Positions 25,940-34,171 of a stretch of DNA of 64,000 nucleotides are shown one piece after another (the first letter of the stretch is position 1; every line of letters starts with the position of its first letter). Position numbers and translations under genes: made by a program. The stretch is from Oscillospiraceae bacterium. GTDB lineage: Bacteria > Bacillota > Clostridia > Oscillospirales > Ruminococcaceae. A model generated the notes under the pieces. The model worked only from the letters and a program-made list of their open reading frames with translations, was not told the DNA's origin and did not search any database. The stretch covers positions 1 through 64,000 of the forward strand of contig CAAGEZ010000042.1 of NCBI GenBank assembly GCA_900768995.1, written 5' to 3'.

Positions 25940-26674
25940 TCACATTTTCACTGAAATCAGCTTTTCCGCTTCCGAAAGGGTCATTCCACTTTCCGAAGGA
26001 CGCTTTATTATAAGCAGCTTTGCACCCACAGCCGCAGCCGCACGGCGCTTTTCCTCAAAACCTCCCGTGCTTCCGCTTTCTTTTGTTATGACATACCCGC
26101 AGCCCTCGAAATCTTTCACGTTTTCTTCAAAGCTGAACGGCCCTTTCCCGCTGATTATCCTTGAAAAGCCCGCATCTCTGCACTGCTTTAAAATCGCCTC
26201 ATCAGGCAGTACCCTAACAACACATCTTTCAGGCAGTCCGCTTTTCATAAACAGCGGCAGTTCCTTGCTGCCTGTGGCAATAAATATCCTGCCGCCCACT
26301 TTGCAGGCATATTCCGCAGCCATAGCCGCCGTATCGAAATACAAGGCTTCTTTGCATATAGGCGACGGCTCTCTTATCACACGATAATACGCCGTTTTCG
26401 TATCGCCGCACGCCTTGACGATATTTTTTCTCAGCTCTTCTGCATATGGGTGAGCTGCGTCAAATACAGCCGAAAATCCGCCCGATACAATAAAATCGGA
26501 TATCTCGCCGCAGTCCTTTCTGCCTGTTGCTATTTTAACATAATCAGACTTTGGCAGAAGCTCGGCACCATATTCCGTGGCAACGCTGACCGTGCAGTAT
26601 ATCCCGTTTTTATCACAGTATTCCGCCAAAAGCCGTCCCTCGGTAGTGCCGCCGAAAATCAAAAAATTATCCAA
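25940..26674 (-). CDS. cbiJ: Precorrin-6A/cobalt-precorrin-6A reductase
   Basis: 244 residues. It reduces the macrocycle of cobalt-precorrin-6A with NAD(P)H. The N-terminal FLIFGGTTEGRLLAEYCD is the family motif, and AVFDAAHPYAEELRKNI is the conserved HPYA segment. ESGSTGGFEEKRRAAAAVG near the C-terminus is also typical. The start is a TTG at 26674, overlapping the cbiH stop by 8 nt with GAGGGG about 9 nt upstream. Confidence 0.93.
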   Translation of the reverse strand: MDNFLIFGGTTEGRLLAEYCDKNGIYCTVSVATEYGAELLPKSDYVKIATGRKDCGEISDFIVSGGFSAVFDAAHPYAEELRKNIVKACGDTKTAYYRVIREPSPICKEALYFDTAAMAAEYACKVGGRIFIATGSKELPLFMKSGLPERCVVRVLPDEAILKQCRDAGFSRIISGKGPFSFEENVKDFEGCGYVITKESGSTGGFEEKRRAAAAVGAKLLIIKRPSESGMTLSEAEKLISVKM

Positions 26675-27392
26675 GCTTATATCCCCTCGGTGTTACCATT
26701 TTCCCACGAATGACCTTTGTTTCGGCACAGCCTATAAACACCGTCGTGAACATATCCACTTCAGTCTCCATAAGCTCCGCAAGAGTCATTACACAGCCCT
26801 CTTCGCCCTCTCTGCCGATATTTCTTGCATATCCGCAAACGGTTTCGGGGGATTTGTATTCAAGCATTATCCCGCACGCCCATTTAAGATAGTCCGACCT
26901 TTTCTTAGATGAAGGATTATAAAGCGCAATGCACATATCAGCCATTGCCGCACCACGAAGCCGCTTTTCGATCTTATCCTTGGGAGTGAGCAGGTCTGAC
27001 AGGCTTATCACCGCAAAATCATTGGTAAGAGGTGCGCCCAGAACAGCTCCGCCGCTGAGTGCCGCCGTGACACCCGCCACAGGGATTATCTCCACATCGG
27101 GATAATTCTCCCAAAGCTCATAGGCAAGCCCTGCCATTGCATACACTGAACAGTCCCCGCTGCACACAAGAGCTGTGTTTCTTTCCTGAGCAGCACAAAG
27201 AGCATAGAGCACACGTTCCTTTTCCTGCCGCATTGATGTGGAGTAATATTCCTTATCGGGAAAAGCCTTTTTGATAAGCTCTGTATAGACCGTGTAACCC
27301 GCAATAAGCCCGCAGTCCTCAATGGCATTTTTAGCGGCAATGGTCATTCCCTCAAAGCCGCCCGCACCAAATCCCACGATATAAAGCTTCAT
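26667..27392 (-). CDS. cbiH: Cobalt-precorrin-3 C17-methyltransferase
   Basis: 241 residues of the tetrapyrrole methylase family. It methylates C-17 with ring contraction. YIVGFGAGGFEGMTIAAKNAI is the N-terminal SAM-binding loop, ALVCSGDCSVYAMAGL the GxGD-like motif, and IALYNPSSKKRSDYL the conserved C-terminal motif. The frame extends to 27521, but the ATG at 27392 gives the family N-terminus and lies 4 nt after the cbiG stop. GGAAAGGA precedes it. Confidence 0.94.
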   Translation of the reverse strand: MKLYIVGFGAGGFEGMTIAAKNAIEDCGLIAGYTVYTELIKKAFPDKEYYSTSMRQEKERVLYALCAAQERNTALVCSGDCSVYAMAGLAYELWENYPDVEIIPVAGVTAALSGGAVLGAPLTNDFAVISLSDLLTPKDKIEKRLRGAAMADMCIALYNPSSKKRSDYLKWACGIMLEYKSPETVCGYARNIGREGEEGCVMTLAELMETEVDMFTTVFIGCAETKVIRGKMVTPRGYKLG

Positions 27393-27396
27393 ATTT

Positions 27397-28416
27397 TCAT
27401 TCCTTTCCATCAAAATCGACACTAAACGGCAGTACACCCACGGCACAGGTAACACCGTCACTCTTTGTCTTATGAACAATGATATCAGCACCGCAGGCAG
27501 CAACGCTCCTCTCGCACACATTCCCCACGCCCACCGTATTTTTCACAAATTCCGACTCATCAAATTCGCCGCTTACAGCCGACAGCTCCGCAGCCGTGAA
27601 TGTCCGAAGCTCCAAGCCGTATTTGTCCGCAAATTCTTTCATTGCAGGCTCGTCCTTTTTTATGTCGATAGTCGCTAGGATTTTCAGTCCCATAACCGAC
27701 AGCCCTGCATCGGAAAGTGTACGCAGAATATATTTTTCAAGGTCACAGAAATCCGCATTTTTTCTGCACCCCGCACCGACAACAATATTTTTCGGGATAA
27801 GCCTGAGAGTGGTATCAAATGGCTTTTTTGAAATATCTAAGCTTATGCATATCCCGCAATTTCCGCTTTTACCTATAAGCCTTTCGGGAATATTTTGGCA
27901 GGGATAATCGGAATACAGCCCTATAACTTCGCCACGTAAAGAAGCCGCCGCAACAAGCTTTGCCGCCTCCATATTCTCAATGACAAGATCATTTGCCTTA
28001 GCAAACAAATCGGGTGAAAATCGCCCCGAATTGTCCGTTGCCGTGGTTATAACAGGCACTGCACCGATAATTCCGCCGATTTTTTCAGCAAGCTCATTTG
28101 CACCGCCAATATGTCCCGAAAGCAGTGAAACAGCAAAATGACCGCTGTCATCTGCCGCAATTACCGCAGGATCAGTAAGCTTTGAACGGACAAACGGGGC
28201 TATGGCTCTCACCGCAATCCCGCAGGCGGATATGAACACGATCGCATCATATTTATTCCACAGCCTGCCCGTAAGCTCGCCTATTTTTTCAAAGCTTTTC
28301 TCACCCGAAACCGCATATTTCCGATATATAAATATCTCAGTGTCAGGCAGCTTTTCACGGATCTTAGAAGCGATCTTATATCCGTTTTCCGTAACGGCAA
28401 TTACCGCATTTTTCAT
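27397..28416 (-). CDS. cbiG: Cobalt-precorrin-5A hydrolase
   Basis: 339 residues. It opens the delta-lactone and releases acetaldehyde from cobalt-precorrin-5A. The N-terminal domain has FISACGIAVRAIAPFV. The central part has DDSGHFAVSLLSGHIGGANELAEKI, the most diagnostic family motif. The C-terminal CbiG_C domain has IVVGAGCRKNADF and later SVAACG. The start overlaps the stop of cbiF by 4 nt (ATGA). Confidence 0.94.
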   Translation of the reverse strand: MKNAVIAVTENGYKIASKIREKLPDTEIFIYRKYAVSGEKSFEKIGELTGRLWNKYDAIVFISACGIAVRAIAPFVRSKLTDPAVIAADDSGHFAVSLLSGHIGGANELAEKIGGIIGAVPVITTATDNSGRFSPDLFAKANDLVIENMEAAKLVAAASLRGEVIGLYSDYPCQNIPERLIGKSGNCGICISLDISKKPFDTTLRLIPKNIVVGAGCRKNADFCDLEKYILRTLSDAGLSVMGLKILATIDIKKDEPAMKEFADKYGLELRTFTAAELSAVSGEFDESEFVKNTVGVGNVCERSVAACGADIIVHKTKSDGVTCAVGVLPFSVDFDGKE

Positions 28417-29168
28417 ATCTCTGCCTTTCGGTATTCCGTGGAAAAGGTCTTGTCATAAAGCTTTGAAAGTGAGTAATCATCACCAAGGAAATTTCCCACG
28501 GTTATAAGAGCAGTCTTTCTTATGTCATTTTTTTCGGCAGTTTCCGCAAGAGTTCCGACAGTGCATCTGCAAACCTTTTCGTCGGGGTGAGTTGCCTTGT
28601 AAACAATAGCCGCAGGGGTGTTTTCCGAATATCCGCCCTTAATTAGCTCTGCCGAAAGCTGTGGCAGCATTCCCGTGCTCAGAAATATGACCATTGTTGA
28701 GCCGTGAGCAGCAAGCGATGCAATGCTCTCACGCTCGGGTACGGGAGTTCTGCCAGCCATTCGTGTAATGATGACGGTCTGGGACACATCGGGAAGTGTG
28801 TACTCAGCTTTGAGTGCTGCCGCCGCACCACAGAATGAGCTTACTCCGGGACATACTTCATATGAAATGCCAAGCCTGTCAAGGCAGTCCGTCTGCTCAC
28901 GTATAGCCCCGTAAAGGCAGGGGTCGCCTGTGTGAAGCCTTACGGTCATTTTGCCGCAGCTTTCAGCCTCTTTCATCTTGTCGATGACCTGCTCAAGGGT
29001 CATATATGCACTGTTATAAAGTTCGCATTCGGGGCGTGCGTAATTTAAAAGCTCGGGATTGATGAGCGAGCCTGCATAAATTATAACGTCCGCTTCTTCA
29101 AGCAGCCTTTTCCCTCTTAAAGTTATAAGGTCAGCCGCACCGCTGCCTGCTCCTACAAAATTAACCAT
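28413..29168 (-). CDS. cbiF: Cobalt-precorrin-4 C11-methyltransferase
   Basis: 251 residues of the tetrapyrrole methylase family. It methylates C-11 using SAM. MVNFVGAGSGAADLITLRGK is the N-terminal SAM site, and LHTGDPCLYGAIREQ, EVCPGVSSFCGAAA and VIITRMAGRTPVPERE are family motifs. The frame extends 30 codons upstream; the ATG at 29168 is preferred because family members start here and it overlaps the cbiD stop by 8 nt. Confidence 0.95.
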   Translation of the reverse strand: MVNFVGAGSGAADLITLRGKRLLEEADVIIYAGSLINPELLNYARPECELYNSAYMTLEQVIDKMKEAESCGKMTVRLHTGDPCLYGAIREQTDCLDRLGISYEVCPGVSSFCGAAAALKAEYTLPDVSQTVIITRMAGRTPVPERESIASLAAHGSTMVIFLSTGMLPQLSAELIKGGYSENTPAAIVYKATHPDEKVCRCTVGTLAETAEKNDIRKTALITVGNFLGDDYSLSKLYDKTFSTEYRKAEI

Positions 29169-30303
29169 TGCCGTACTCCTCCGAAATATCAGCCATAAGC
29201 CTGCGCCCCTCATCGGTAACGCCAAGCAGACCGTAAGCGTTTGAAAAAATGACCGCACCTGTCTTTATCCGATCCTTGACCTTTGCTTCAAGATAATACT
29301 GTACTCTTTGGCAAAGAATATCCATAGTTTCCGAAAGCTTCCCATCATTTTTGAGTATCTCCAGTGCACCGTCAGTCACAGCACATTTGGTTATCTCAAC
29401 AAGAGCTTCCCTGCTGCACCCCGCAAGAAGTCCGCAGGTAACAAGCACATCAATACGCCCGTCAGCCTCAGCTGAATGGGTATTCATAATTCCCGCACCA
29501 AGCTTTACAAGCTTTCCAATGTGCCCCACGATAAGAACGCTTTCAAATCCAAGCTCGATAGCAATATTCAATGCTTCACCGATATAATTGCTGCACTTAA
29601 CGCTTTTTTCAGCCGCATATTTTATATGCTCCGAAAGAAAGCTTTCGCCATAGTTTCCCGGGGTGATGATAAGATTTCTGATACCCTCAGCCTTTCGCAT
29701 TCTTGCTTCCGCACGAATCGTATCAATAAGTGCAGCTGTGCTCATAGGCTCAACTATCCCGCTTGTGCCGATTATAGAAATTCCGCCCTCAATACCCATT
29801 CTCGGATTATAGGTTTTCTTTGCAAGCTCTGCACCCACGGGCACGAACACCGTTATCTTAAAGCCGCCCTTATATTCATAAAGCTCGGCAATTTCCATAA
29901 CCGCCGCCGTTATCATCTTCCTCGGAACAGTGTTTATGGCGTGATCCCCCACTGGACGGTCAAGACCCGCTTTCGTGACGATACCGATGCCCTCACCGCC
30001 CACGATCTCCACGCCCTCGGGTATCTTTTCCGCACGAGCATATACATATATCCCACTCGTAATATCGGGGTCATCGCCGCCGTCCTTTTCCACCGCACAG
30101 CAGGCATATCCCTCGCCGCCGGTTTTATCAAGAATATCAAGCTCAAGCCCGATACCCTTAGGGGTCATAAGAAAAACGCTGTCGGGAAATATGCCGCTTA
30201 TAAGCTTCTGAGCCGCAGCTTTTGCAGCCCCTGCGGCACAGGAGCCTGTTGTATAGCCAAGCCGCAGCTTCTGACCTCCCTTTGAAATGTACCTGTCAAG
30301 CAT
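29161..30303 (-). CDS. cbiD: Cobalt-precorrin-5B C1-methyltransferase
   Basis: 380 residues. It methylates C-1 in the oxygen-independent pathway. The diagnostic N-terminus LRLGYTTGSCAAGAAKAA is present, with TVPRKMITAAVMEIAEL, GGISIIGTSGIVEPMSTAAL and VLIVGHIGKLVKLGAGIMNT all conserved. CbiD is specific to the anaerobic route, so this gene shows which pathway is used. It starts 10 nt after cbiL. Confidence 0.96.
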   Translation of the reverse strand: MLDRYISKGGQKLRLGYTTGSCAAGAAKAAAQKLISGIFPDSVFLMTPKGIGLELDILDKTGGEGYACCAVEKDGGDDPDITSGIYVYARAEKIPEGVEIVGGEGIGIVTKAGLDRPVGDHAINTVPRKMITAAVMEIAELYEYKGGFKITVFVPVGAELAKKTYNPRMGIEGGISIIGTSGIVEPMSTAALIDTIRAEARMRKAEGIRNLIITPGNYGESFLSEHIKYAAEKSVKCSNYIGEALNIAIELGFESVLIVGHIGKLVKLGAGIMNTHSAEADGRIDVLVTCGLLAGCSREALVEITKCAVTDGALEILKNDGKLSETMDILCQRVQYYLEAKVKDRIKTGAVIFSNAYGLLGVTDEGRRLMADISEEYGNG

Positions 30304-30313
30304 ATTCCCACCG

Positions 30314-30985
30314 TCACTTTACAATAAAAACAGTAAAATAGCTTCCCTTTTCGGGAACATCATCAATATCCGTGTATATCCGTTCATCAGGCAGTCCGCA
30401 GTCCGTAACAGCATAAAAGCGTTTTCCAGAAAGAGCACTGCGCAGCCTGTCAGTAATTATCCTTGGTTTCATAATGACCTTAGTGCCGTCCTGAGCCATA
30501 AGCTCCTCAAAATTTTCAGCAGCGGCAGGAATAACGATAAGCGGTTCATTCCCGCTTACAAGGGGTATCCCGCACACCGAAGCCGCCGCACAAAAGCTTG
30601 TAACGCCCGCTTTCCACTCACAGGCATATCCCCTTTGCTTTGCAATATCGGCAACATATGAGAACGTGGAGTAAACGGAAATATCCCCAAGGCAAAGCAT
30701 TGCCGTGTCCTCATTATCAGCAAGTCTCTCACAGATAATATCCGCAGCTCTTATATGGCTCTGTTTCCATTCATTTCTGTCACGGGTCATAGGAAAATCG
30801 AAGTAAAGTATCTCTTTCCCCGACATATCCACAGCCTGCTCCGCAATGGACAAAGCAAGGGAGCTTTCGCCCTTTGTCCTCGGCACTGCGATTATCCTGC
30901 ACCGTTCTATAGCCCTGACAGCCCCTAAAGTCATAAGCTCAGGGTCACCCGCACCGACACTCACACCAAATAAGATACCGCTCAC
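30314..30985 (-). CDS. cbiL: Cobalt-precorrin-2 C20-methyltransferase
   Basis: 223 residues of the tetrapyrrole methylase family. It methylates C-20 of cobalt-precorrin-2. Motifs are FGVSVGAGDPELMTLGAVRAI at the N-terminus, MLCLGDISVYSTFSYVAD and EWKAGVTSFCAAASV. It is the first gene of the operon. The start is a GTG at 30985 with GGAGG 7 nt upstream. The transcript leader is only about 30 nt long, with a consensus promoter directly upstream. Confidence 0.94.
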   Translation of the reverse strand: MSGILFGVSVGAGDPELMTLGAVRAIERCRIIAVPRTKGESSLALSIAEQAVDMSGKEILYFDFPMTRDRNEWKQSHIRAADIICERLADNEDTAMLCLGDISVYSTFSYVADIAKQRGYACEWKAGVTSFCAAASVCGIPLVSGNEPLIVIPAAAENFEELMAQDGTKVIMKPRIITDRLRSALSGKRFYAVTDCGLPDERIYTDIDDVPEKGSYFTVFIVK

Positions 30986-31020
30986 CGAAACGCCTCCGAA
31001 GCATATAAAATACTAATGTA

Positions 31021-31049
31021 ATTATAGCACAAATTTGCTGATTTGTCAA
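31021..31049 (-). promoter_or_regulatory. Cobalamin operon promoter, perfect consensus
   Basis: Minus strand: TTGACA (31049-31044), 17-nt spacer, TATAAT (31026-31021), both hexamers matching consensus. Transcription would start near 31014, leaving about 30 nt before the cbiL GTG. That is too short for the roughly 200-nt B12 riboswitch that often controls such operons. Confidence 0.85.
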
Positions 31050-31062
31050 GCAAAAGGTCATC

Positions 31063-31094
31063 AAAAAAGGACACCGCACAATCTGTGCAGTGCC
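31063..31094 (-). terminator. Terminator of the zinc-ribbon gene
   Basis: Stem of about 12 bp with two G-T pairs between GGGCAC and GTGTCC on the minus strand, 3-nt loop, then CCTTTTTT. It separates the zinc-ribbon gene from the cobalamin operon promoter. Confidence 0.8.
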
Positions 31095-31107
31095 CTCATA
31101 TCAAGGC

Positions 31108-31614
31108 TTATTCGTCCTTATTTTCGTCGGTGCTTTCGTCCTTTGCTATCTCGATCTTGATAGAAGGCTCGCCGTTTTCATCGACCACCTCAACGTTATC
31201 CTCGTGGTCAACAACGCTGTCGCTGATCTCCTTTGCTTCATCAGGCTCCTCAACAGGCTCGGGTCTTTCGATCTTTGCACCGCACTTGCCACAGAATGCA
31301 TTTTCTTCATCGACCTCAGCGCCGCAGTTCTGGCAGACTGTAACACCCTTCAGTGCACGGATCTTGCTCTTGAGCTCCTCAACAGCAGCTTCCTTTTCGG
31401 AAACCTTTTCAAAAAGCTCCTTCATCTGATCGCAGCAGGGATTTTCGCTGTTGTTCTTGTAGTAAAGCTTGCCGATTTCAAGGAAGAGATCGTTAAGCTC
31501 TCTTTCCTCCGTGGTAATTTTGAGGTTTGCCTTAACAATGTCGGTTCCCTGCTTTGTCTTTTCGGAAACAGCCTTTCCTGTGTGGTTAAGGGTTTCAACA
31601 AATTTTTCAAACAT
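31108..31614 (-). CDS. Zinc-ribbon protein with coiled coil and acidic tail
   Basis: 168 residues. Residues 1-85 are helical and likely coiled coil (MFEKFVETLNHTGKAVSEKT, EREL and KELFEKVSEKEAAVEELK). Residues 93-112 form a zinc ribbon (CQNCGAEVDEENAFCGKCGAK, two CxxC pairs). The last 50 residues are strongly acidic and probably disordered. Similar proteins occur singly in Clostridia without known role. It has its own promoter and terminator. AGGAGG precedes the start. Confidence 0.75.
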   Translation of the reverse strand: MFEKFVETLNHTGKAVSEKTKQGTDIVKANLKITTEERELNDLFLEIGKLYYKNNSENPCCDQMKELFEKVSEKEAAVEELKSKIRALKGVTVCQNCGAEVDEENAFCGKCGAKIERPEPVEEPDEAKEISDSVVDHEDNVEVVDENGEPSIKIEIAKDESTDENKDE

Positions 31615-31668
31615 AATATTTTCCTCCTGTTTATTGTTTATATTAAGTGGTTTGCTTTCTATGATTTT

Positions 31669-31697
31669 AGTATATCCTTATTTTTCCGTTCTGTCAA
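31669..31697 (-). promoter_or_regulatory. Promoter of the zinc-ribbon gene
   Basis: Minus strand: TTGACA (31697-31692), 17-nt spacer, TATACT (31674-31669), about 55 nt before the start codon. Confidence 0.8.
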
Positions 31698-31749
31698 CCA
31701 CATTCACCAAATTCTCATCATAAAAAGTCCTTTTTTAATCTGTTTTTAA

Positions 31750-31786
31750 TAAAAAATGTGCGGCATCAATAGAGATACCGCACATA
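31750..31786 (-). terminator. Terminator of the ClpE-like gene
   Basis: 9-bp or longer stem between 31756-31764 and 31777-31785 around a loop of about 12 nt, followed on the minus strand by a T-rich tail (ATTTTTTATT), 9 nt past the stop. Confidence 0.8.
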
Positions 31787-31794
31787 AAAATGCT

Positions 31795-34113
31795 TTATTC
31801 GGCATTGACCTCAATAGCGTCCTTTTTAGCTGAAAGCTTGATAACAGCAGGCTCTTTTCCTGCATTTTCAACGATAACATCAGCTATCTTATCCTCGATA
31901 TCCGAACGGATAACGCTTCTGATGTCACGTGCACCAAACTTCTTTCCAAAGGATTTATCAGCAATAAGATTAAGCACTCTCTTGTCAAATTTAAGGGTAA
32001 TGCCCTTTTCCGCAAGAGGTTCCTTCATTTCACTGAGCATAAGTCCTGCAATTTCAGCATAATTCTCCTTGGTAAGAGGATTGAACACAACAATTTCATC
32101 AACACGGCTCATAAATTCGGGACGGAGGAAATCGGAAAGTGCTTTCATAGCCTTTTCCTTTGTAATCTCCTCTTCTGTCTTATTGAAACCAAGACTTGTT
32201 GTCTTGTCAGATGAGCCTGCATTTGATGTCATACAGATAATTGTGTTCTCAAAATTCACAGACCTGCCCTGAGCGTCGTTCACCTTGCCCTCATCAAGTA
32301 TCTGCAAAAGCAGATTCATAATGTCGGGGTGAGCCTTTTCGATCTCGTCAAAAAGTATCACGGAATAAGGGTGGCGGCGTACCTTTTCGGTAAGCTGTCC
32401 TGCCTCATCATAACCAACATATCCCGGAGGTGAGCCGATAAGTCTTGATACAGCGTGCTTTTCCATATATTCGGTCATATCGAGACGAATAAGCGTATCA
32501 TTGCCATTAAACAGCTCGTCATTTATAACCTTTACAAGCTCGGTCTTTCCAACACCTGTAGGGCCTACAAATATGAATGATGCAGGTCTGCGGCGCTTGG
32601 AAAGCTGGGCACGGGAGCGTCTTATAGCCTTTGCGGCAAGCTCCACAGCCTTATCCTGACCGATTATCCTCTTTTTCATTGATGTCTCGAGGTTTGCAAG
32701 CTTTTTAAGCTCGGTCTCCTCTATCTTGTTTGCGGGGATACCCGTCCAAAGCTCAATGACTCTTGCAAGGTCCTGCTCGGTGACATTTATTGCGGATATC
32801 TTCTTTGTAAGAGCATCAAGCTCATTCTGTTCACGGATAAGCTGAGATTTTTTCTCAGCAAGTGCTTCAAAATCAGGCTCACCCTCGCCGCCGTCCTCAA
32901 TGGACTTTATCTCTGCTTCAAGGGCAGCGACCTCAGCAGTTTTCTTCTGATGCTTGGCAAGCTCAGTGCTGGTGATGCTCCTGTTTGCGCAGGCTTCGTC
33001 AAGTAGGTCAATAGCCTTGTCGGGAAGATATCTGTCATTGATATATCTCTCGGAAAGCACGGCGCAAAGCCTTAAAAGGTCATCGCTTATCCTGACCTTG
33101 TGATGTTCCTCGTAATAGTGCTTTATGCCCTTTAAAACCTCAACGGTATCATCAACCGTAGGCTCATTTACGGTAACAGGCTGGAAACGTCTTTCAAGGG
33201 CACTGTCCTTTTCAATGTACTTTCTGTACTCCTTGAATGTGGTCGCACCGATGACCTGAACTTCTCCACGGCTGAGAGGGGGCTTGAGGATATTAGCGGC
33301 GTTCATAGACGAACCCTCGCTGTCTCCTGCGCCCACGATATTGTGTATCTCGTCAATGAAAAGGATAATGTTGCCCTCGGACTTCACCTCGTCAACAAGC
33401 CCCTTCATACGGCTCTCAAACTGACCTCTGAACTGAGTTCCCGCAACAAGAGCGGTAAGATCAAGGAGAAATACTTCCTTGTCAGCAAGCTGGAAGGGCA
33501 CCTCGCCTGCTGCGATTTTCTGCGCAAGCCCCTCGGCAATGGCAGTCTTACCAACACCGGGTTCACCGATAAGGCAGGGATTATTCTTCTGTCTGCGGCA
33601 GAGTATCTGTATCGTGCGGGCAATTTCCTTATCTCTGCCGATAATTGTATCAAGCTTGCCTTCCCTTGCACGGGCGGTAAGGTCGGTGCAGAAAGAGGAG
33701 AGAAATTTTCTCTTCTTGTTCTTGCTTCCCTTTGGTTCCTTGCCGTTTTTTATCCTTTCACGGTGCTCAAATGCTTCGGAGGTATCATCTCCCGCTTCAT
33801 TTTTCACTTCCGCCGGTTTGCCGTCATTCTGTACAGAGCCGCCGAAAAGAGCATTGAAGAAGTTCGGCAGGGAGTTTGTGCCCCCCTGATTGAACATTTC
33901 CATATCAAAATTGTCCTTAACGCCGCTCATAGCGTCGGCAAACTCTTCTATATCCTCATCTGTAACGCCCATCTGATCCATATATTCCTTTATCTGAGGA
34001 ACGTTGAGTTCACGGGCGCACACAAGGCACAGACCCTCGTTGCGCCTTTCGTTACCCTGCATTGAGGTGATAAATACCATTGCCTCTCTTTTTTTGCATC
34101 TGCTGCAAAGCAT
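31795..34113 (-). CDS. ClpE-like AAA+ unfoldase (Clp protease ATP-binding subunit)
   Basis: 772 residues. The N-terminus is a zinc finger (MLCSRCKKREAMVFI ... GLCLVCAREL, two CxxC pairs), as in ClpE, in place of the ClpC repeat domain. AAA-1 shows GEPGVGKT and FIDEIHNIVGAG; a UVR-like coiled middle follows; AAA-2 shows FVGPTGVGKTEL and LFDEIEKAHPD. It would unfold substrates for ClpP in protein quality control. No CtsR operator (GGTCAAA repeats) is seen in the 58 nt upstream. It follows the CvpA-like gene. Confidence 0.9.
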   Translation of the reverse strand: MLCSRCKKREAMVFITSMQGNERRNEGLCLVCARELNVPQIKEYMDQMGVTDEDIEEFADAMSGVKDNFDMEMFNQGGTNSLPNFFNALFGGSVQNDGKPAEVKNEAGDDTSEAFEHRERIKNGKEPKGSKNKKRKFLSSFCTDLTARAREGKLDTIIGRDKEIARTIQILCRRQKNNPCLIGEPGVGKTAIAEGLAQKIAAGEVPFQLADKEVFLLDLTALVAGTQFRGQFESRMKGLVDEVKSEGNIILFIDEIHNIVGAGDSEGSSMNAANILKPPLSRGEVQVIGATTFKEYRKYIEKDSALERRFQPVTVNEPTVDDTVEVLKGIKHYYEEHHKVRISDDLLRLCAVLSERYINDRYLPDKAIDLLDEACANRSITSTELAKHQKKTAEVAALEAEIKSIEDGGEGEPDFEALAEKKSQLIREQNELDALTKKISAINVTEQDLARVIELWTGIPANKIEETELKKLANLETSMKKRIIGQDKAVELAAKAIRRSRAQLSKRRRPASFIFVGPTGVGKTELVKVINDELFNGNDTLIRLDMTEYMEKHAVSRLIGSPPGYVGYDEAGQLTEKVRRHPYSVILFDEIEKAHPDIMNLLLQILDEGKVNDAQGRSVNFENTIICMTSNAGSSDKTTSLGFNKTEEEITKEKAMKALSDFLRPEFMSRVDEIVVFNPLTKENYAEIAGLMLSEMKEPLAEKGITLKFDKRVLNLIADKSFGKKFGARDIRSVIRSDIEDKIADVIVENAGKEPAVIKLSAKKDAIEVNAE

Positions 34114-34171
34114 TGAATCATTCCTTTCCGACCGAGCTTATCGGTTCAAGAGAAAATAAAAGCCATATATC

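Noticed and set aside
29476..30285. Plus-strand open frame of 269 codons opposite cbiD
   Set aside because: It is the mirror of the well supported cbiD gene, with no family motifs and no ribosome site.
30986..31060. Cobalamin riboswitch upstream of cbiL
   Set aside because: Only about 30 nt separate the consensus promoter and the start codon, and no B12-box-like sequence is present.
33343..34065. Plus-strand open frame of 240 codons opposite the ClpE-like gene
   Set aside because: It is a shadow of the AAA-1 and zinc-finger coding region.
34114..34171. CtsR or CIRCE operator before the ClpE-like gene
   Set aside because: No GGTCAAA direct repeat or CIRCE inverted repeat is found in the short gap.
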